From the NCBI GenBank assembly GCA_002409585.1, contig DHNP01000017.1, positions 35,037 to 99,036 on the forward strand: a stretch of DNA of 64,000 nt. Direction: 5' to 3'. Both the position numbers and the translations under genes were made by a program. Of this stretch, positions 42,485 to 50,326 are shown in pieces; positions within the stretch are counted from its first letter, which is position 1, and each line of letters starts with the position of its first letter. The notes beneath the pieces were generated by a model. The model saw nothing but the letters and a program-made list of their open reading frames with translations, had not been told where the DNA came from and did not search any database. This DNA comes from Ruminococcaceae bacterium UBA5413 (GTDB lineage Bacteria > Bacillota > Clostridia > Oscillospirales > Acutalibacteraceae).

Positions 42485-43733
42485 ACTTTTCCGCCTCCGA
42501 TGCAAAACTGTTTTTTACGGACCTTTTCACTGCCTTACTGTTTACGGTGCAGCCTAACTCGCCGTCAGACATTTTTACCGTAATTTTGTCGCCGGTGCCT
42601 ATGCCTTCAACACTGCTTAAGGATTTGCCGTTCCTGCCGTAGACGGCGGCGTACCCACGCCCAAGTACCGAAAGAGGGCTTAAGGAGTTGAGCCTTAAGC
42701 CGGTTTCGGACAAAAGTGCACGGCTTTTTGACATTTTATCTTTTACGGCTTTATTGAGCCTGCTTACGGTGCCGTCAAGGTTTATTCTGCGCGTTTCTAC
42801 TGCCCCGAGGGGGTTTGTAAACACGCGGCTTTTCATAAAACCGTCTATTCTTTCCTTTGAGGAGCCTGTCTTTGCGGACATAGCCCTTAACATCCTGTCT
42901 TTCTGGTAAAGGACAGAGTAAAGAAGCTCGGCCGCGTCGGGTACGGCAAGCTCCGCGGCGGCCGACGGCGTCGGCGCGCGCAGGTCTGCCGCAAAGTCAC
43001 ATATGGTGAAGTCCGTTTCATGGCCTACGGCGGAAATGATGGGTATGCGCGACGCGGCTACCGCCCGCGCAACGCTTTCCTCGTTAAACGCCCATAAATC
43101 CTCTATGGAACCGCCGCCGCGGCCGAGTATAATTACGTCCGCGCAGCCAGCGCGGTTAAAGCGCCCGATGGCGTCCGTTATCTGCGGGGCGGCGTTTTCC
43201 CCCTGTACAAGCACGGGGCAGAAGATTATACGGGCGGCGGGATACCTGCGGCCGAGTACGGTTATTATGTCGTGTACGGCAGCACCGGTGGGTGAGGTTA
43301 TAACGCCTATTTTTTCGGGAAAACGCGGTATTGGTTTTTTGCGTTCGGCGGCAAAAAGCCCCTCTTTTTCAAGCTTGTTTTTAAGCTGCTCAAACGCAAG
43401 GCTGAGGGCGCCTATGCCTTCGGGCTGCATGTCCTCTATATACAGCTGGTAACGGCCGGCTGCCTCGTAAACGCTGACTTTTCCGCGCGCTATGACTTTC
43501 ATGCCGTCTGCCGGCCTGAACCGCAGGCGCGCGGCGTAACGTGAGAACATGACGGCGCTTACGGCGCACTTTTCGTCCTTCAGGGTAAAGTATAAATGCC
43601 CTGAACGGTAATGACCCGTAAAGTTTGATATTTCACCGGCAATAAAAATGTTCGCGAGTTTTACGTCGCCGTCAAGCAGTGACTTTACGTACGTGTTAAG
43701 CTGCGTTACGGTAAGTACAAACGAGCCGGCCAT
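42477..43733 (-). CDS. xseA: Exodeoxyribonuclease VII large subunit
   Basis: This 418-residue nuclease subunit has an N-terminal OB-fold (IFIAGEISNFTGHYRSGHLYF) and a catalytic domain with GVITSPTGAAVHDI, IILGRGGGSIEDLWAFNEE and SAVGHETDFTICDFAADLRAPTPS, the last given in two parts in family descriptions. A coiled-coil C-terminus binds XseB. It is encoded three bases after the Kae1-like gene. Confidence 0.96.
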   Translation of the reverse strand: MAGSFVLTVTQLNTYVKSLLDGDVKLANIFIAGEISNFTGHYRSGHLYFTLKDEKCAVSAVMFSRYAARLRFRPADGMKVIARGKVSVYEAAGRYQLYIEDMQPEGIGALSLAFEQLKNKLEKEGLFAAERKKPIPRFPEKIGVITSPTGAAVHDIITVLGRRYPAARIIFCPVLVQGENAAPQITDAIGRFNRAGCADVIILGRGGGSIEDLWAFNEESVARAVAASRIPIISAVGHETDFTICDFAADLRAPTPSAAAELAVPDAAELLYSVLYQKDRMLRAMSAKTGSSKERIDGFMKSRVFTNPLGAVETRRINLDGTVSRLNKAVKDKMSKSRALLSETGLRLNSLSPLSVLGRGYAAVYGRNGKSLSSVEGIGTGDKITVKMSDGELGCTVNSKAVKRSVKNSFASEAEKYE

Positions 43734-43735
43734 TT

Positions 43736-44674
43736 TTAAACACCGCCTTTTTTAACCGCGGCAAGCACCGCGATGCCCGCGGCATTGTCGGAAGAATACT
43801 CAGGCGCCGCGAAGAAAGCACCGTATTTTTCCGTTAATGCTTTACGTATGGCTGCATTTGAGGTAACCCCTCCGGCAAAGACAAGCGGCAGGCTGCCGAA
43901 TTTTTTTATAAGCGCTTCGGACATTCCGTCCAATGCGGCAAGTACGGACTGTATGCAGTACGATGCTATATCTTCTTTTGGGAAACCTTTTGAGAGCATG
44001 GCGGCGCACCTGTTCTCTACACCGGAAAGGGAACAGTCGGCGCCTTTCATACAAGGCTTTATTTTAAATTCTGCACGGGATTTAAGCGCAAGCTTTTCAA
44101 GCTCCGCCCCGGCGGGGAACCCGAGCCCGAGCATCCTGCCGACCCTGTCAACGGCCTGCCCGCCTTTAAGGTCGAGCGACTGGGCGGCTATCTGCGTACT
44201 GATGATATTACCCGCGTCTGGCGAAACCAAAAGTGCCTCTGTCGTACCGCCCGAAACGTGGAAAGCGATAAAACGTCCGGACAAGAGGCCCAGCTTGCCG
44301 GCGGAATATAGAGCCGCCGCTATGTGCCCCTGCTGGTGTGAAAAAGTGTAAAGCGGTATCCCAAGTGAAAGTGAAACGGCCTTAGCCGCGCAGCAGCCTG
44401 CCAAAAAGCACGGCATATATGAGCCTTCCATGCTTCGCGGCTTGTCCGAAACTCCCGCCGCCGTAAGGCTTTTGCCGCTGAAGCGCAGGCTTTCAAGCAC
44501 TTCGGGCAGCTGGCGTACATGGTAAAAGACGGCATCGCTCTGCCTTAGGCCGAGCCTGCCGTGTTCCACGGGCAGCATTTTTTTTGACATATGCATTTGC
44601 CCGCCGTCAAAAAATGCGGCGGAAGTAGTGTAGTTGCTTGTATCTATGCCGAGAGTGCTAAGCATCCTTTTCAC
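43736..44674 (-). CDS. TsaD/Kae1-like ASKHA-fold paralogue of unknown role
   Basis: The 312-residue protein resembles TsaD (tRNA threonylcarbamoyladenosine synthesis). It begins LGIDTSNYTTSAA and has a histidine pair in SHQQGHIAAAL, GGTTEALLV, the FPAGAELEKLA segment, CSLSGVENR and FAGGVTSNAAIR. It differs from canonical TsaD in the HxxxH context, which is normally HMEGH or similar, and in its shorter length, so it is likely a clostridial paralogue. GTG 44674 is used with AAGGA upstream; ATG 44665 is possible. It overlaps nusB by 17 bases. Confidence 0.75.
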   Translation of the reverse strand: MKRMLSTLGIDTSNYTTSAAFFDGGQMHMSKKMLPVEHGRLGLRQSDAVFYHVRQLPEVLESLRFSGKSLTAAGVSDKPRSMEGSYMPCFLAGCCAAKAVSLSLGIPLYTFSHQQGHIAAALYSAGKLGLLSGRFIAFHVSGGTTEALLVSPDAGNIISTQIAAQSLDLKGGQAVDRVGRMLGLGFPAGAELEKLALKSRAEFKIKPCMKGADCSLSGVENRCAAMLSKGFPKEDIASYCIQSVLAALDGMSEALIKKFGSLPLVFAGGVTSNAAIRKALTEKYGAFFAAPEYSSDNAAGIAVLAAVKKGGV

Positions 44675-45065
44675 CGATTTCCTTTGCGGCCGAACCGAGC
44701 ACGCCGTTTACAAACGGCGCATCCTCAGCCCCGCCGTACTTGCCCGCTATGAGGACGGCTTCGTTTATGGAGACGCTTACGGGGATGTCCTTTTCAAACA
44801 TCATTTCGTAAAGTGCGAGCCTTAAAACGGAGAGGGTGACTTTTGAAAGGCGGGCGAAGGACCAGCCGCGTATATATTTTTTAATCATGCCGTCCAGAGC
44901 TTCCTCGTTTGCCTCTACCCCGCACGCCGTCTTTTGGGCGAAAGCGTCTATGCCGCCGTCGTAAACGCCCTCGTCACCGGCTATGTTTTCCGTAACGGTG
45001 CTTTTGTTTATGCTGCTTTCGAATATAAGCGCGAACGCCTGCTCGCGCGCCTTGTGCCTTGTCAT
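44658..45065 (-). CDS. nusB: Transcription antitermination factor NusB
   Basis: This 135-residue all-helical protein starts MTRHKAREQAFALIFE, as NusB does, and has VTLSVLRLALYEMMF and VSINEAVLIAGKYGG. It acts with NusE in rRNA antitermination. ATG 45065 has GGAGG five bases upstream. It is the first gene of the nusB-xseAB-ispA unit after the spoIIIA operon. Confidence 0.95.
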   Translation of the reverse strand: MTRHKAREQAFALIFESSINKSTVTENIAGDEGVYDGGIDAFAQKTACGVEANEEALDGMIKKYIRGWSFARLSKVTLSVLRLALYEMMFEKDIPVSVSINEAVLIAGKYGGAEDAPFVNGVLGSAAKEIGEKDA

Positions 45066-45095
45066 GTTTCCCTCCGGAATGTTATTAAAATTAAA

Positions 45096-45120
45096 GGCCC
45101 TCCAGCGTATGTGGAAGGCC
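45096..45120. terminator. Hairpin between spoIIIAH and nusB
   Basis: GGCCCTCCA and TGGAAGGCC arms (9 bp, one G-U on one strand) with a 7-base loop have T-rich sequence on both sides (GATTTTTTA on +, TTTAATTTTAA on -). It probably separates sporulation and housekeeping transcripts. Confidence 0.65.
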
Positions 45121-45198
45121 GATTTTTTATAAATTATATTTTCAAACATCCACTGAGATATTATACCACAGTTTTTTTCAAAACAACAGCATAAGCTT

Positions 45199-45774
45199 TT
45201 ATTTGTTCTCTATAATCTTAATTTTGTCATATGAAATGCCGGACTGGCCGGATATGATGTCTTTAATGATGATTGCGTCGTCCTGGGCCGTGCCCTTAGG
45301 CTCTACGACGACGGCACATTCGCCGTTTTCTATTGAAACTATGCAGTTCGCAAAGCCCTTTGCCTTTATGAGGTTTTCTATGCTGTTTTCCTTAAGTATG
45401 TTGTCGGCTATGGCGGCTGCTTTTGTTACGGCTTCTTTTTTGGCGGTGTCGTCTGACTTTGCGTTTCCGAGCACGTCGCTTATGGTTTCTTTTGCGGCGT
45501 CCCTTGCCTTCTGCCTTGAAAGTTCGGCTTCGGCGAAGTAGTCGCTCTTACTTGTTTTCGCTGCTGCCGCCGCCTTTGACGAACCGGCCGGCTTTGAGGT
45601 TATGGCGCTGCCGGACGCGTTTACAAAAAGAGTCTGGCCGAGCTGCCTGCCCGAAGTTACCGCATCGGTCGCCGGCAGCTTTGTGCTGCCTGATAAAGCA
45701 AAGTTTAAATATACGGCCGCGCCCAGTGCGACAACCAACGCCGCAAGTACGAGCTGCCGCTTTCCGATACTCAT
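45199..45774 (-). CDS. spoIIIAH: Stage III sporulation protein AH
   Basis: The 191-residue protein has one N-terminal membrane helix (residues 8-26), a low-complexity Ala/Ser/Lys linker and a C-terminal YscJ/FliF-like ring domain (SIENLIKAKGFANCIVSIENG, in two halves). In the mother cell it forms the channel ring facing forespore SpoIIQ. It is the last gene of the operon. GGGGGAA lies upstream. Confidence 0.93.
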   Translation of the reverse strand: MSIGKRQLVLAALVVALGAAVYLNFALSGSTKLPATDAVTSGRQLGQTLFVNASGSAITSKPAGSSKAAAAAKTSKSDYFAEAELSRQKARDAAKETISDVLGNAKSDDTAKKEAVTKAAAIADNILKENSIENLIKAKGFANCIVSIENGECAVVVEPKGTAQDDAIIIKDIISGQSGISYDKIKIIENK

Positions 45775-45799
45775 GACCTTTATTCCCCCTGTTTAAGTT

Positions 45800-46357
45800 T
45801 TATTTTGCTTTTAAGACGCACACCCGCACTGAAGTAACGTGGAGCGCGGTCGTTACAGCGTTGACTATGTTTTGCTTTACGGCGGGGTCGTCCCCGCCGT
45901 CGCATACGACTACGACGCCTTTTATGACGGGCTGTACCTGTGTTACGGCAAGCGCGCTTTCGGAACCGTCGTCGTTTTTAACGAGGAGGTAGGTTTTTTC
46001 GCTGCTCTCTTCCGACTGGCCGCTGGCCGTCTGTCCGCTTTTTTTATCTTCCGTCGCATATATGCTTTCCTCGGTCTGCTCAAGGGTGACCATCACTTTT
46101 GCGCTGCCTGCGCCTTCTATTTGCGTTATAATACCTGTCAGGCTGCTTTCGAGCCGCGTTTCGTATTCCTGCGCCGCGGCGCTGTACGACGGCGACTCCG
46201 AAGCGCCGGTGCTTTTTCCGCTTGGGATAAGGCTCGAGAGAAAGATAAGCAATATACCGGCAAAGCCCGCGAAAATGACTATTTTTCTGTACTTGCCGTT
46301 TTCAAGGAGCCTGCCCGCCGATGTGCTTTTTTTGTCCGCTTTTTTATCAGCCGTCAT
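45800..46357 (-). CDS. spoIIIAG: Stage III sporulation protein AG
   Basis: This 185-residue single-pass protein (helix about residues 25-43) has an extracytoplasmic ring domain containing GAGSAKVMVTLEQTEES and KGVVVVCDGGDDPAV, which forms the large ring of the feeding-tube channel. ATG 46357 is used because GGAGG is nine bases upstream, giving an 11-bp overlap with spoIIIAF; a longer frame starting at 46429 lies wholly inside that gene. Confidence 0.93.
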   Translation of the reverse strand: MTADKKADKKSTSAGRLLENGKYRKIVIFAGFAGILLIFLSSLIPSGKSTGASESPSYSAAAQEYETRLESSLTGIITQIEGAGSAKVMVTLEQTEESIYATEDKKSGQTASGQSEESSEKTYLLVKNDDGSESALAVTQVQPVIKGVVVVCDGGDDPAVKQNIVNAVTTALHVTSVRVCVLKAK

Positions 46358-46826
46358 CTGTAGCAACCTCCGCTTTAAATCCCAGTGTTTTTTCAAGGCC
46401 TGCCGAAACCCGTCCGATATCCGCGGCATTTTCTTTTCCTATGGTGACAATCACTTTATTAATTGATATGCGCCCGTCTGCGTCCGTATCCATACTAACC
46501 GAAACATTTTTGCACCTGACGTTCATGCTTTTGAGCTGTGCTGCTATAAGGTTTTTGATGCTGCTCTGCGCGGCCGTTTCCATCTGGCCTTTTACGGCGG
46601 AGTTTAAAGACGTGCTGCCGGAGGCGGTTTCGCCGCTGCTTTTGATATTCATGCTTATCTTAGGGACTGCCTTTGAGAGGGGCATGATTATGGCGCATAT
46701 TATAAAAGCGCCTATGACAAACTTTGCCATGCGCTCCATGGTTCCGCTCGGCGCGAGGCTTTGCAGCAGCGCCGCCGCAAGCGCGGACATGCATATAACC
46801 GAGGCCCACTCGCGTATTTCACTCAT
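46347..46826 (-). CDS. spoIIIAF: Stage III sporulation protein AF
   Basis: The 159-residue protein has two N-terminal membrane helices (MSEIREWASVICMSALAAAL and the KFVIGAFIICAIIMPL region) and a C-terminal ring-building domain. GGAGG is six bases before ATG 46826. It overlaps spoIIIAE by four bases. Confidence 0.92.
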   Translation of the reverse strand: MSEIREWASVICMSALAAALLQSLAPSGTMERMAKFVIGAFIICAIIMPLSKAVPKISMNIKSSGETASGSTSLNSAVKGQMETAAQSSIKNLIAAQLKSMNVRCKNVSVSMDTDADGRISINKVIVTIGKENAADIGRVSAGLEKTLGFKAEVATDDG

Positions 46827-47983
46827 GATGCGCCTCCTATTATCAGCATTAAAGCAGTAGATATGATAAGCACGGTTATGCTGCACAGCAGAACGGCGAG
46901 TATGGTAGACGTAACGTCGGCCGAGGACTTCAGCAGGGACGTTACTTCGTCAAGCCCGAACATCTGGCCTATGCCGGAGCAGATGTTGAGCATTATTATC
47001 CAAAGGATACACTCTATGACTATAGGTAAAAAAATAAATATGCCCGCAAGGAGCCCGAAGGCGCACACGCCGGACTTAAGCATTTTGATGCAGCCGTTTA
47101 CGGTGTTCATCGCTTCACCGAGTGCGTTGCCGACAACAGGCACAAAACTGCTGACGACAAACTTCACGGCTTTGGAGCCTGTCCTGTCTATTGATGAAGC
47201 GGCTATGGAGTGCATTGTTACAAGGCTCGTGAAAAGCGTCATGCAGAGGCCTATTATCCACTTTGCCGCTTTATTTAAGGCTGAACATATGCCGGAAAGC
47301 TTTATGCCTGGAGACACGGAAGAAACAACCGACATGGCAAGCAGTATGTTTAGCAGAGGTACGAGAAAGTCTGCAGCCAGTACTGAAACGGCGTTGCCGG
47401 CCGTAAGCATCAGCAGGTTCCATGAGCTTGCCTGTGCAGGCTGGCCTGCCGCCACCATTATCCCCGTGACCACCGGGACGCACGCAAGCATAAACTCGGA
47501 CGACCCTTTAAGTACGTTGGCGGCATCGTTTATGCATGTGACGAGCGGCGTGACTACGACGGTGCATATGCACAGCGTGCCGACCATGCTTATGACCCCG
47601 CCGAGGGGCTGTTCCCCAAATGAGAGCTTCATGCCGTTAAGCAGCGCGCACAGCAGGATGACGGTTATTACTTTGCAGAATACCAAAAAGGGGCTTTTAA
47701 ATTTGTCGGTAAAGATATTTACCGCTTTCTCAAAAAAATTCTGCGGCGTAACCGATTTTATTTCGTTTATATCAGTGCCTGTGACGCCTATGTCCTCAAG
47801 CGAGTCCATTGTGCCGGCCGGCAGTTCTTCTTTAAGTTTGTCCGCGCCGCTTGCCTTGAGCTGCTCGCCGTAGTACTCCGCGTAAACGCCGCTTTCCGCG
47901 GAGGCCGTACTTTCCGCGTGCGCCGGAACGGCGGTAAGAAAGGCGAGAAGAAGCGCCGCGGCAGCACAAAAGATTTTTTTCAT
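46823..47983 (-). CDS. spoIIIAE: Stage III sporulation protein AE
   Basis: The 386-residue protein has a cleavable signal sequence (KKIFCAAAALLLAFLTAVPAH) and about seven membrane helices, the largest membrane component of the SpoIIIA-SpoIIQ channel. Gly/Ser-rich helices such as VVPLLNILLAMSVVSSVSPG-type segments match the family. It overlaps spoIIIAF (ATGA) and begins four bases before the spoIIIAD stop. Confidence 0.94.
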   Translation of the reverse strand: MKKIFCAAAALLLAFLTAVPAHAESTASAESGVYAEYYGEQLKASGADKLKEELPAGTMDSLEDIGVTGTDINEIKSVTPQNFFEKAVNIFTDKFKSPFLVFCKVITVILLCALLNGMKLSFGEQPLGGVISMVGTLCICTVVVTPLVTCINDAANVLKGSSEFMLACVPVVTGIMVAAGQPAQASSWNLLMLTAGNAVSVLAADFLVPLLNILLAMSVVSSVSPGIKLSGICSALNKAAKWIIGLCMTLFTSLVTMHSIAASSIDRTGSKAVKFVVSSFVPVVGNALGEAMNTVNGCIKMLKSGVCAFGLLAGIFIFLPIVIECILWIIMLNICSGIGQMFGLDEVTSLLKSSADVTSTILAVLLCSITVLIISTALMLIIGGAS

Positions 47984-48381
47984 CCTTTACCACCAATCAG
48001 TTCCGTAGCGGTTTTTGCAATTTCTTCGAAAAGCGGGAGGGAGATTATGACTATGAAGACCTTTCCGGCAATCTCGGTTTTCGAGGCCAGCGCATCCTCG
48101 CCGGCGTCCCTGCACGAGTCAGCCGCGAACTGCGTCAAAAAGCATATGCCGAGCGTTTTAAGCAGTATGCCGGTGTACTTTGAGGAAAGGCCGGCCGACT
48201 TTAGGAATGTGCTTATCTCCTTTACGGCGGGCATTATGTTTGCGAAGACGGCAAATAAAATGAAAAGCCCCGCCGCAATGCTAAGCACGACGGCGTACTC
48301 TGTATTGTAGCGTTTCAGCATGACGGATATTATGGCGGTTAAAATGGCTATGCCCGCTATACCTATGATGTTCATGTTCAT
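47980..48381 (-). CDS. spoIIIAD: Stage III sporulation protein AD
   Basis: This 133-residue protein with about four membrane helices resembles SpoIIIAD, related in part to SpoIIIAC (LLKTLGICFLTQFAADSCRD). It overlaps both neighbours by four bases, so translation is coupled along spoIIIAC-AD-AE. A second ATG at 48375 is possible. Confidence 0.93.
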   Translation of the reverse strand: MNMNIIGIAGIAILTAIISVMLKRYNTEYAVVLSIAAGLFILFAVFANIMPAVKEISTFLKSAGLSSKYTGILLKTLGICFLTQFAADSCRDAGEDALASKTEIAGKVFIVIISLPLFEEIAKTATELIGGKG

Positions 48382-48572
48382 AGCCCGAATATGGATTTGA
48401 TTGTTTTAAAAAGTACGCTTATCTGCTTTACCACCATCATAAGGACTACTATAAGCCCCGCAAGCGTTGTCATAAGCGCCTGCTCCTCCCTCCCGGCGCG
48501 CGTGAGCAGCTGGTTAAGCACCGCGACTATTATGCCTATAGCGGCTATTTTAAAGATCAGATCCACATCCAT
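48378..48572 (-). CDS. spoIIIAC: Stage III sporulation protein AC
   Basis: The 64-residue protein has two membrane helices and the conserved loop LTRAGREEQALM. AGGAGG precedes the ATG. An 85-bp gap with a 16-bp palindrome (48605-48620) separates it from spoIIIAB. Confidence 0.94.
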   Translation of the reverse strand: MDVDLIFKIAAIGIIVAVLNQLLTRAGREEQALMTTLAGLIVVLMMVVKQISVLFKTIKSIFGL

Positions 48573-48657
48573 TTTATTTCCTCCTGCTTTTAATGCGGCC
48601 GTTGAAGGCCGCGCGGCCTTGGCTTTGCCGCCATGCGGCTTGCACCGGGGTGAAGGT

Positions 48658-49155
48658 TTAAATAAGCAGAAGCGACAGCGATATCCCCGCGAAGATGCCG
48701 AGCATTTGGTAAAGCCGCGACTTGCGTGCCTGCTCGTCTTTTGCGTTTTTCAGGTTTTCCGCAGCAAGCTGGGAGTAAAGCCGGCAGTGGGAAATCTGCC
48801 CGTTTGTGTCGCTTGTCCCGAAACCTTCGCCAAAACCGAGGAGCAGCTCGCAGTCTTTTGCGCTGAACCCTTCGTTTTCGGCTTCTGACTTAACGGCGGA
48901 TATCCAGGCTTCACCGAAAGATGAGCCGTCCCTGCCGTACTTTATGCAGTCTGATAAAAAATCAAGCCCGGCGCCGTGCTTTGCGACTATCTCGTCAACG
49001 GGCGCCGCGGAGTAACGCACTTCGGCGCCGGCTGATGTTATAAATATTAAAAACCTCTCAAGCTTTTCCACTCTTAGCGCGAGCTTATGCGATTCCATAT
49101 ATCCCGCAAGCGTCCCCGACGCTATAAGTATCAGCGAGCCTAAAATCTTCAGCAA
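48658..49155 (-). CDS. spoIIIAB: Stage III sporulation protein AB
   Basis: This 165-residue protein has an N-terminal membrane anchor (LKILGSLILIASGTLAGYM), a helical middle resembling type II secretion GspF, and a C-terminal hydrophobic segment. TTG 49155 aligns with the usual N-terminus and has GGGTGA upstream; GTG 49164 is an alternative. It overlaps the end of spoIIIAA by about 71 bp. Confidence 0.92.
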   Translation of the reverse strand: MLKILGSLILIASGTLAGYMESHKLALRVEKLERFLIFITSAGAEVRYSAAPVDEIVAKHGAGLDFLSDCIKYGRDGSSFGEAWISAVKSEAENEGFSAKDCELLLGFGEGFGTSDTNGQISHCRLYSQLAAENLKNAKDEQARKSRLYQMLGIFAGISLSLLLI

Positions 49156-50107
49156 GCAAATCACCCGTTTTATATATACCGCTGACGGTGCCCGGCACTT
49201 TGCCGCCGAGCATGACTATATTTTCGAAGGCGCCTGTCCTGAGAAGCCCCGCCGCCTGCCGCCGCTTCAAAAGTTCCTCTATGCTTCCGGCGTGTATGCT
49301 CGCGACTACGGCGGCTCCGGCGTTGAGGCTCTGCTCTACGGCGGATGCTTCGGCCTGCGTACCGAGCTCGTCGCATACTATGAACTGCGGTGAAAGCGCG
49401 CGTATGGCCTGCATGATCCCGCCGGCCTTAGGGTACCCGTCGAGTACGTCGCAGCAAGGCCCTAAGTCGTTCTGCGGTACTCCGAGGTATGTGCCGGCAA
49501 TTTCCCCGCGCTCGTCTACGACAGTCACTTTTTTGCTTTCACCGTTTTCACCGCATGAAAGCTGCCGCGCTATGTCCCTTAATATAGTCGTCTTGCCGCT
49601 CGAGGGCGCGCCGGCAAGCAGCAGGCCGCCGGAAAGGGAGCTTTTAAGCTCTGCCATGATTGCATCGGCACAGCCTATAACTTCACGCGCGACCCTTACG
49701 TTTATGGATGAAATATCTTTCATGCCGCATACGTTCCCGTCTTTAAATACCGCCGTGCCGCATATGCCTACCCTGTGCCCGCCGTAAACCGTTATGTACC
49801 CGTTCCTGATTTCATTTTCATGGCTGTAAACGGAGTATCCGCATATGTTTTTAAAACTTCCGTCCAAGTCCTCTTTCGTTGCCGTAAGGCATGCTTCTGC
49901 CGGGCAGCGTGTAAGCCTGCCGGACCTGCCTAAAAAATATATCCCGCCGGTACAGCACAGCGACACGGGGCGGCCTGCACGCAGGCGTATCTCCTGTGCC
50001 GAGTTTTTTACTTCAGGGGGAAGGGCGTGAAGGCAGTCTCCGATTTTTCCGCAGAGCGCGTTTGCGGCCGTGTCAAACCTTCCATTGGTTTTCAGTTCCG
50101 TTTCCAC
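49085..50107 (-). CDS. spoIIIAA: Stage III sporulation ATPase AA
   Basis: This 340-residue AAA-type secretion ATPase (GspE/VirB11-like) is thought to power the mother-cell-to-forespore channel. The Walker A motif is LLLAGAPSSGKTTILRD, Walker B is in QFIVCDELGT, and VVDERGEIAG lies between. GTG 50107 is chosen because AAAGGAGAGG is eight bases upstream; an ATG at 50128 precedes that site and has none of its own. The tail reads through about 70 bp of spoIIIAB. Confidence 0.93.
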   Translation of the reverse strand: METELKTNGRFDTAANALCGKIGDCLHALPPEVKNSAQEIRLRAGRPVSLCCTGGIYFLGRSGRLTRCPAEACLTATKEDLDGSFKNICGYSVYSHENEIRNGYITVYGGHRVGICGTAVFKDGNVCGMKDISSINVRVAREVIGCADAIMAELKSSLSGGLLLAGAPSSGKTTILRDIARQLSCGENGESKKVTVVDERGEIAGTYLGVPQNDLGPCCDVLDGYPKAGGIMQAIRALSPQFIVCDELGTQAEASAVEQSLNAGAAVVASIHAGSIEELLKRRQAAGLLRTGAFENIVMLGGKVPGTVSGIYKTGDLLAEDFRLADTYSVGDACGIYGIA

Positions 50108-50163
50108 TGACTTGTCCTCTCCTTTCATAACATAAATATGGACAAAGCCGCGGGCTTAGAACC

Positions 50164-50198
50164 GAAAAATAAACGCCGTCCGTTAAACGCGGGCGGCG
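50164..50198 (-). promoter_or_regulatory. Terminator-like hairpin in the spoIIIA leader
   Basis: CGCCGTCCG and CGGGCGGCG arms (50174-50182, 50190-50198; one G-U) are followed on the minus strand by TTTATTTTT, 35-45 bases before spoIIIAA. It could be an attenuator or a barrier to antisense read-through. No clean sigma-E promoter was found by eye. Confidence 0.45.
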
Positions 50199-50326
50199 GA
50201 GCGCTTTTTGGGGTAAATAATATTTTTCGCGCGCGGCTTCTAGCGTAACGCGTTAAGGCGTATTTTTTATCTTTTACTGTAAATAATTATTATAAGAGCA
50301 ATCTGTTTATACAGGAGGATGACGAT

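Noticed and set aside
46761..47873. 370-codon + strand frame opposite spoIIIAE/AF
   Set aside because: It is the mirror of two recognised sporulation genes, with Met/Thr/Ser-rich low-information translation.
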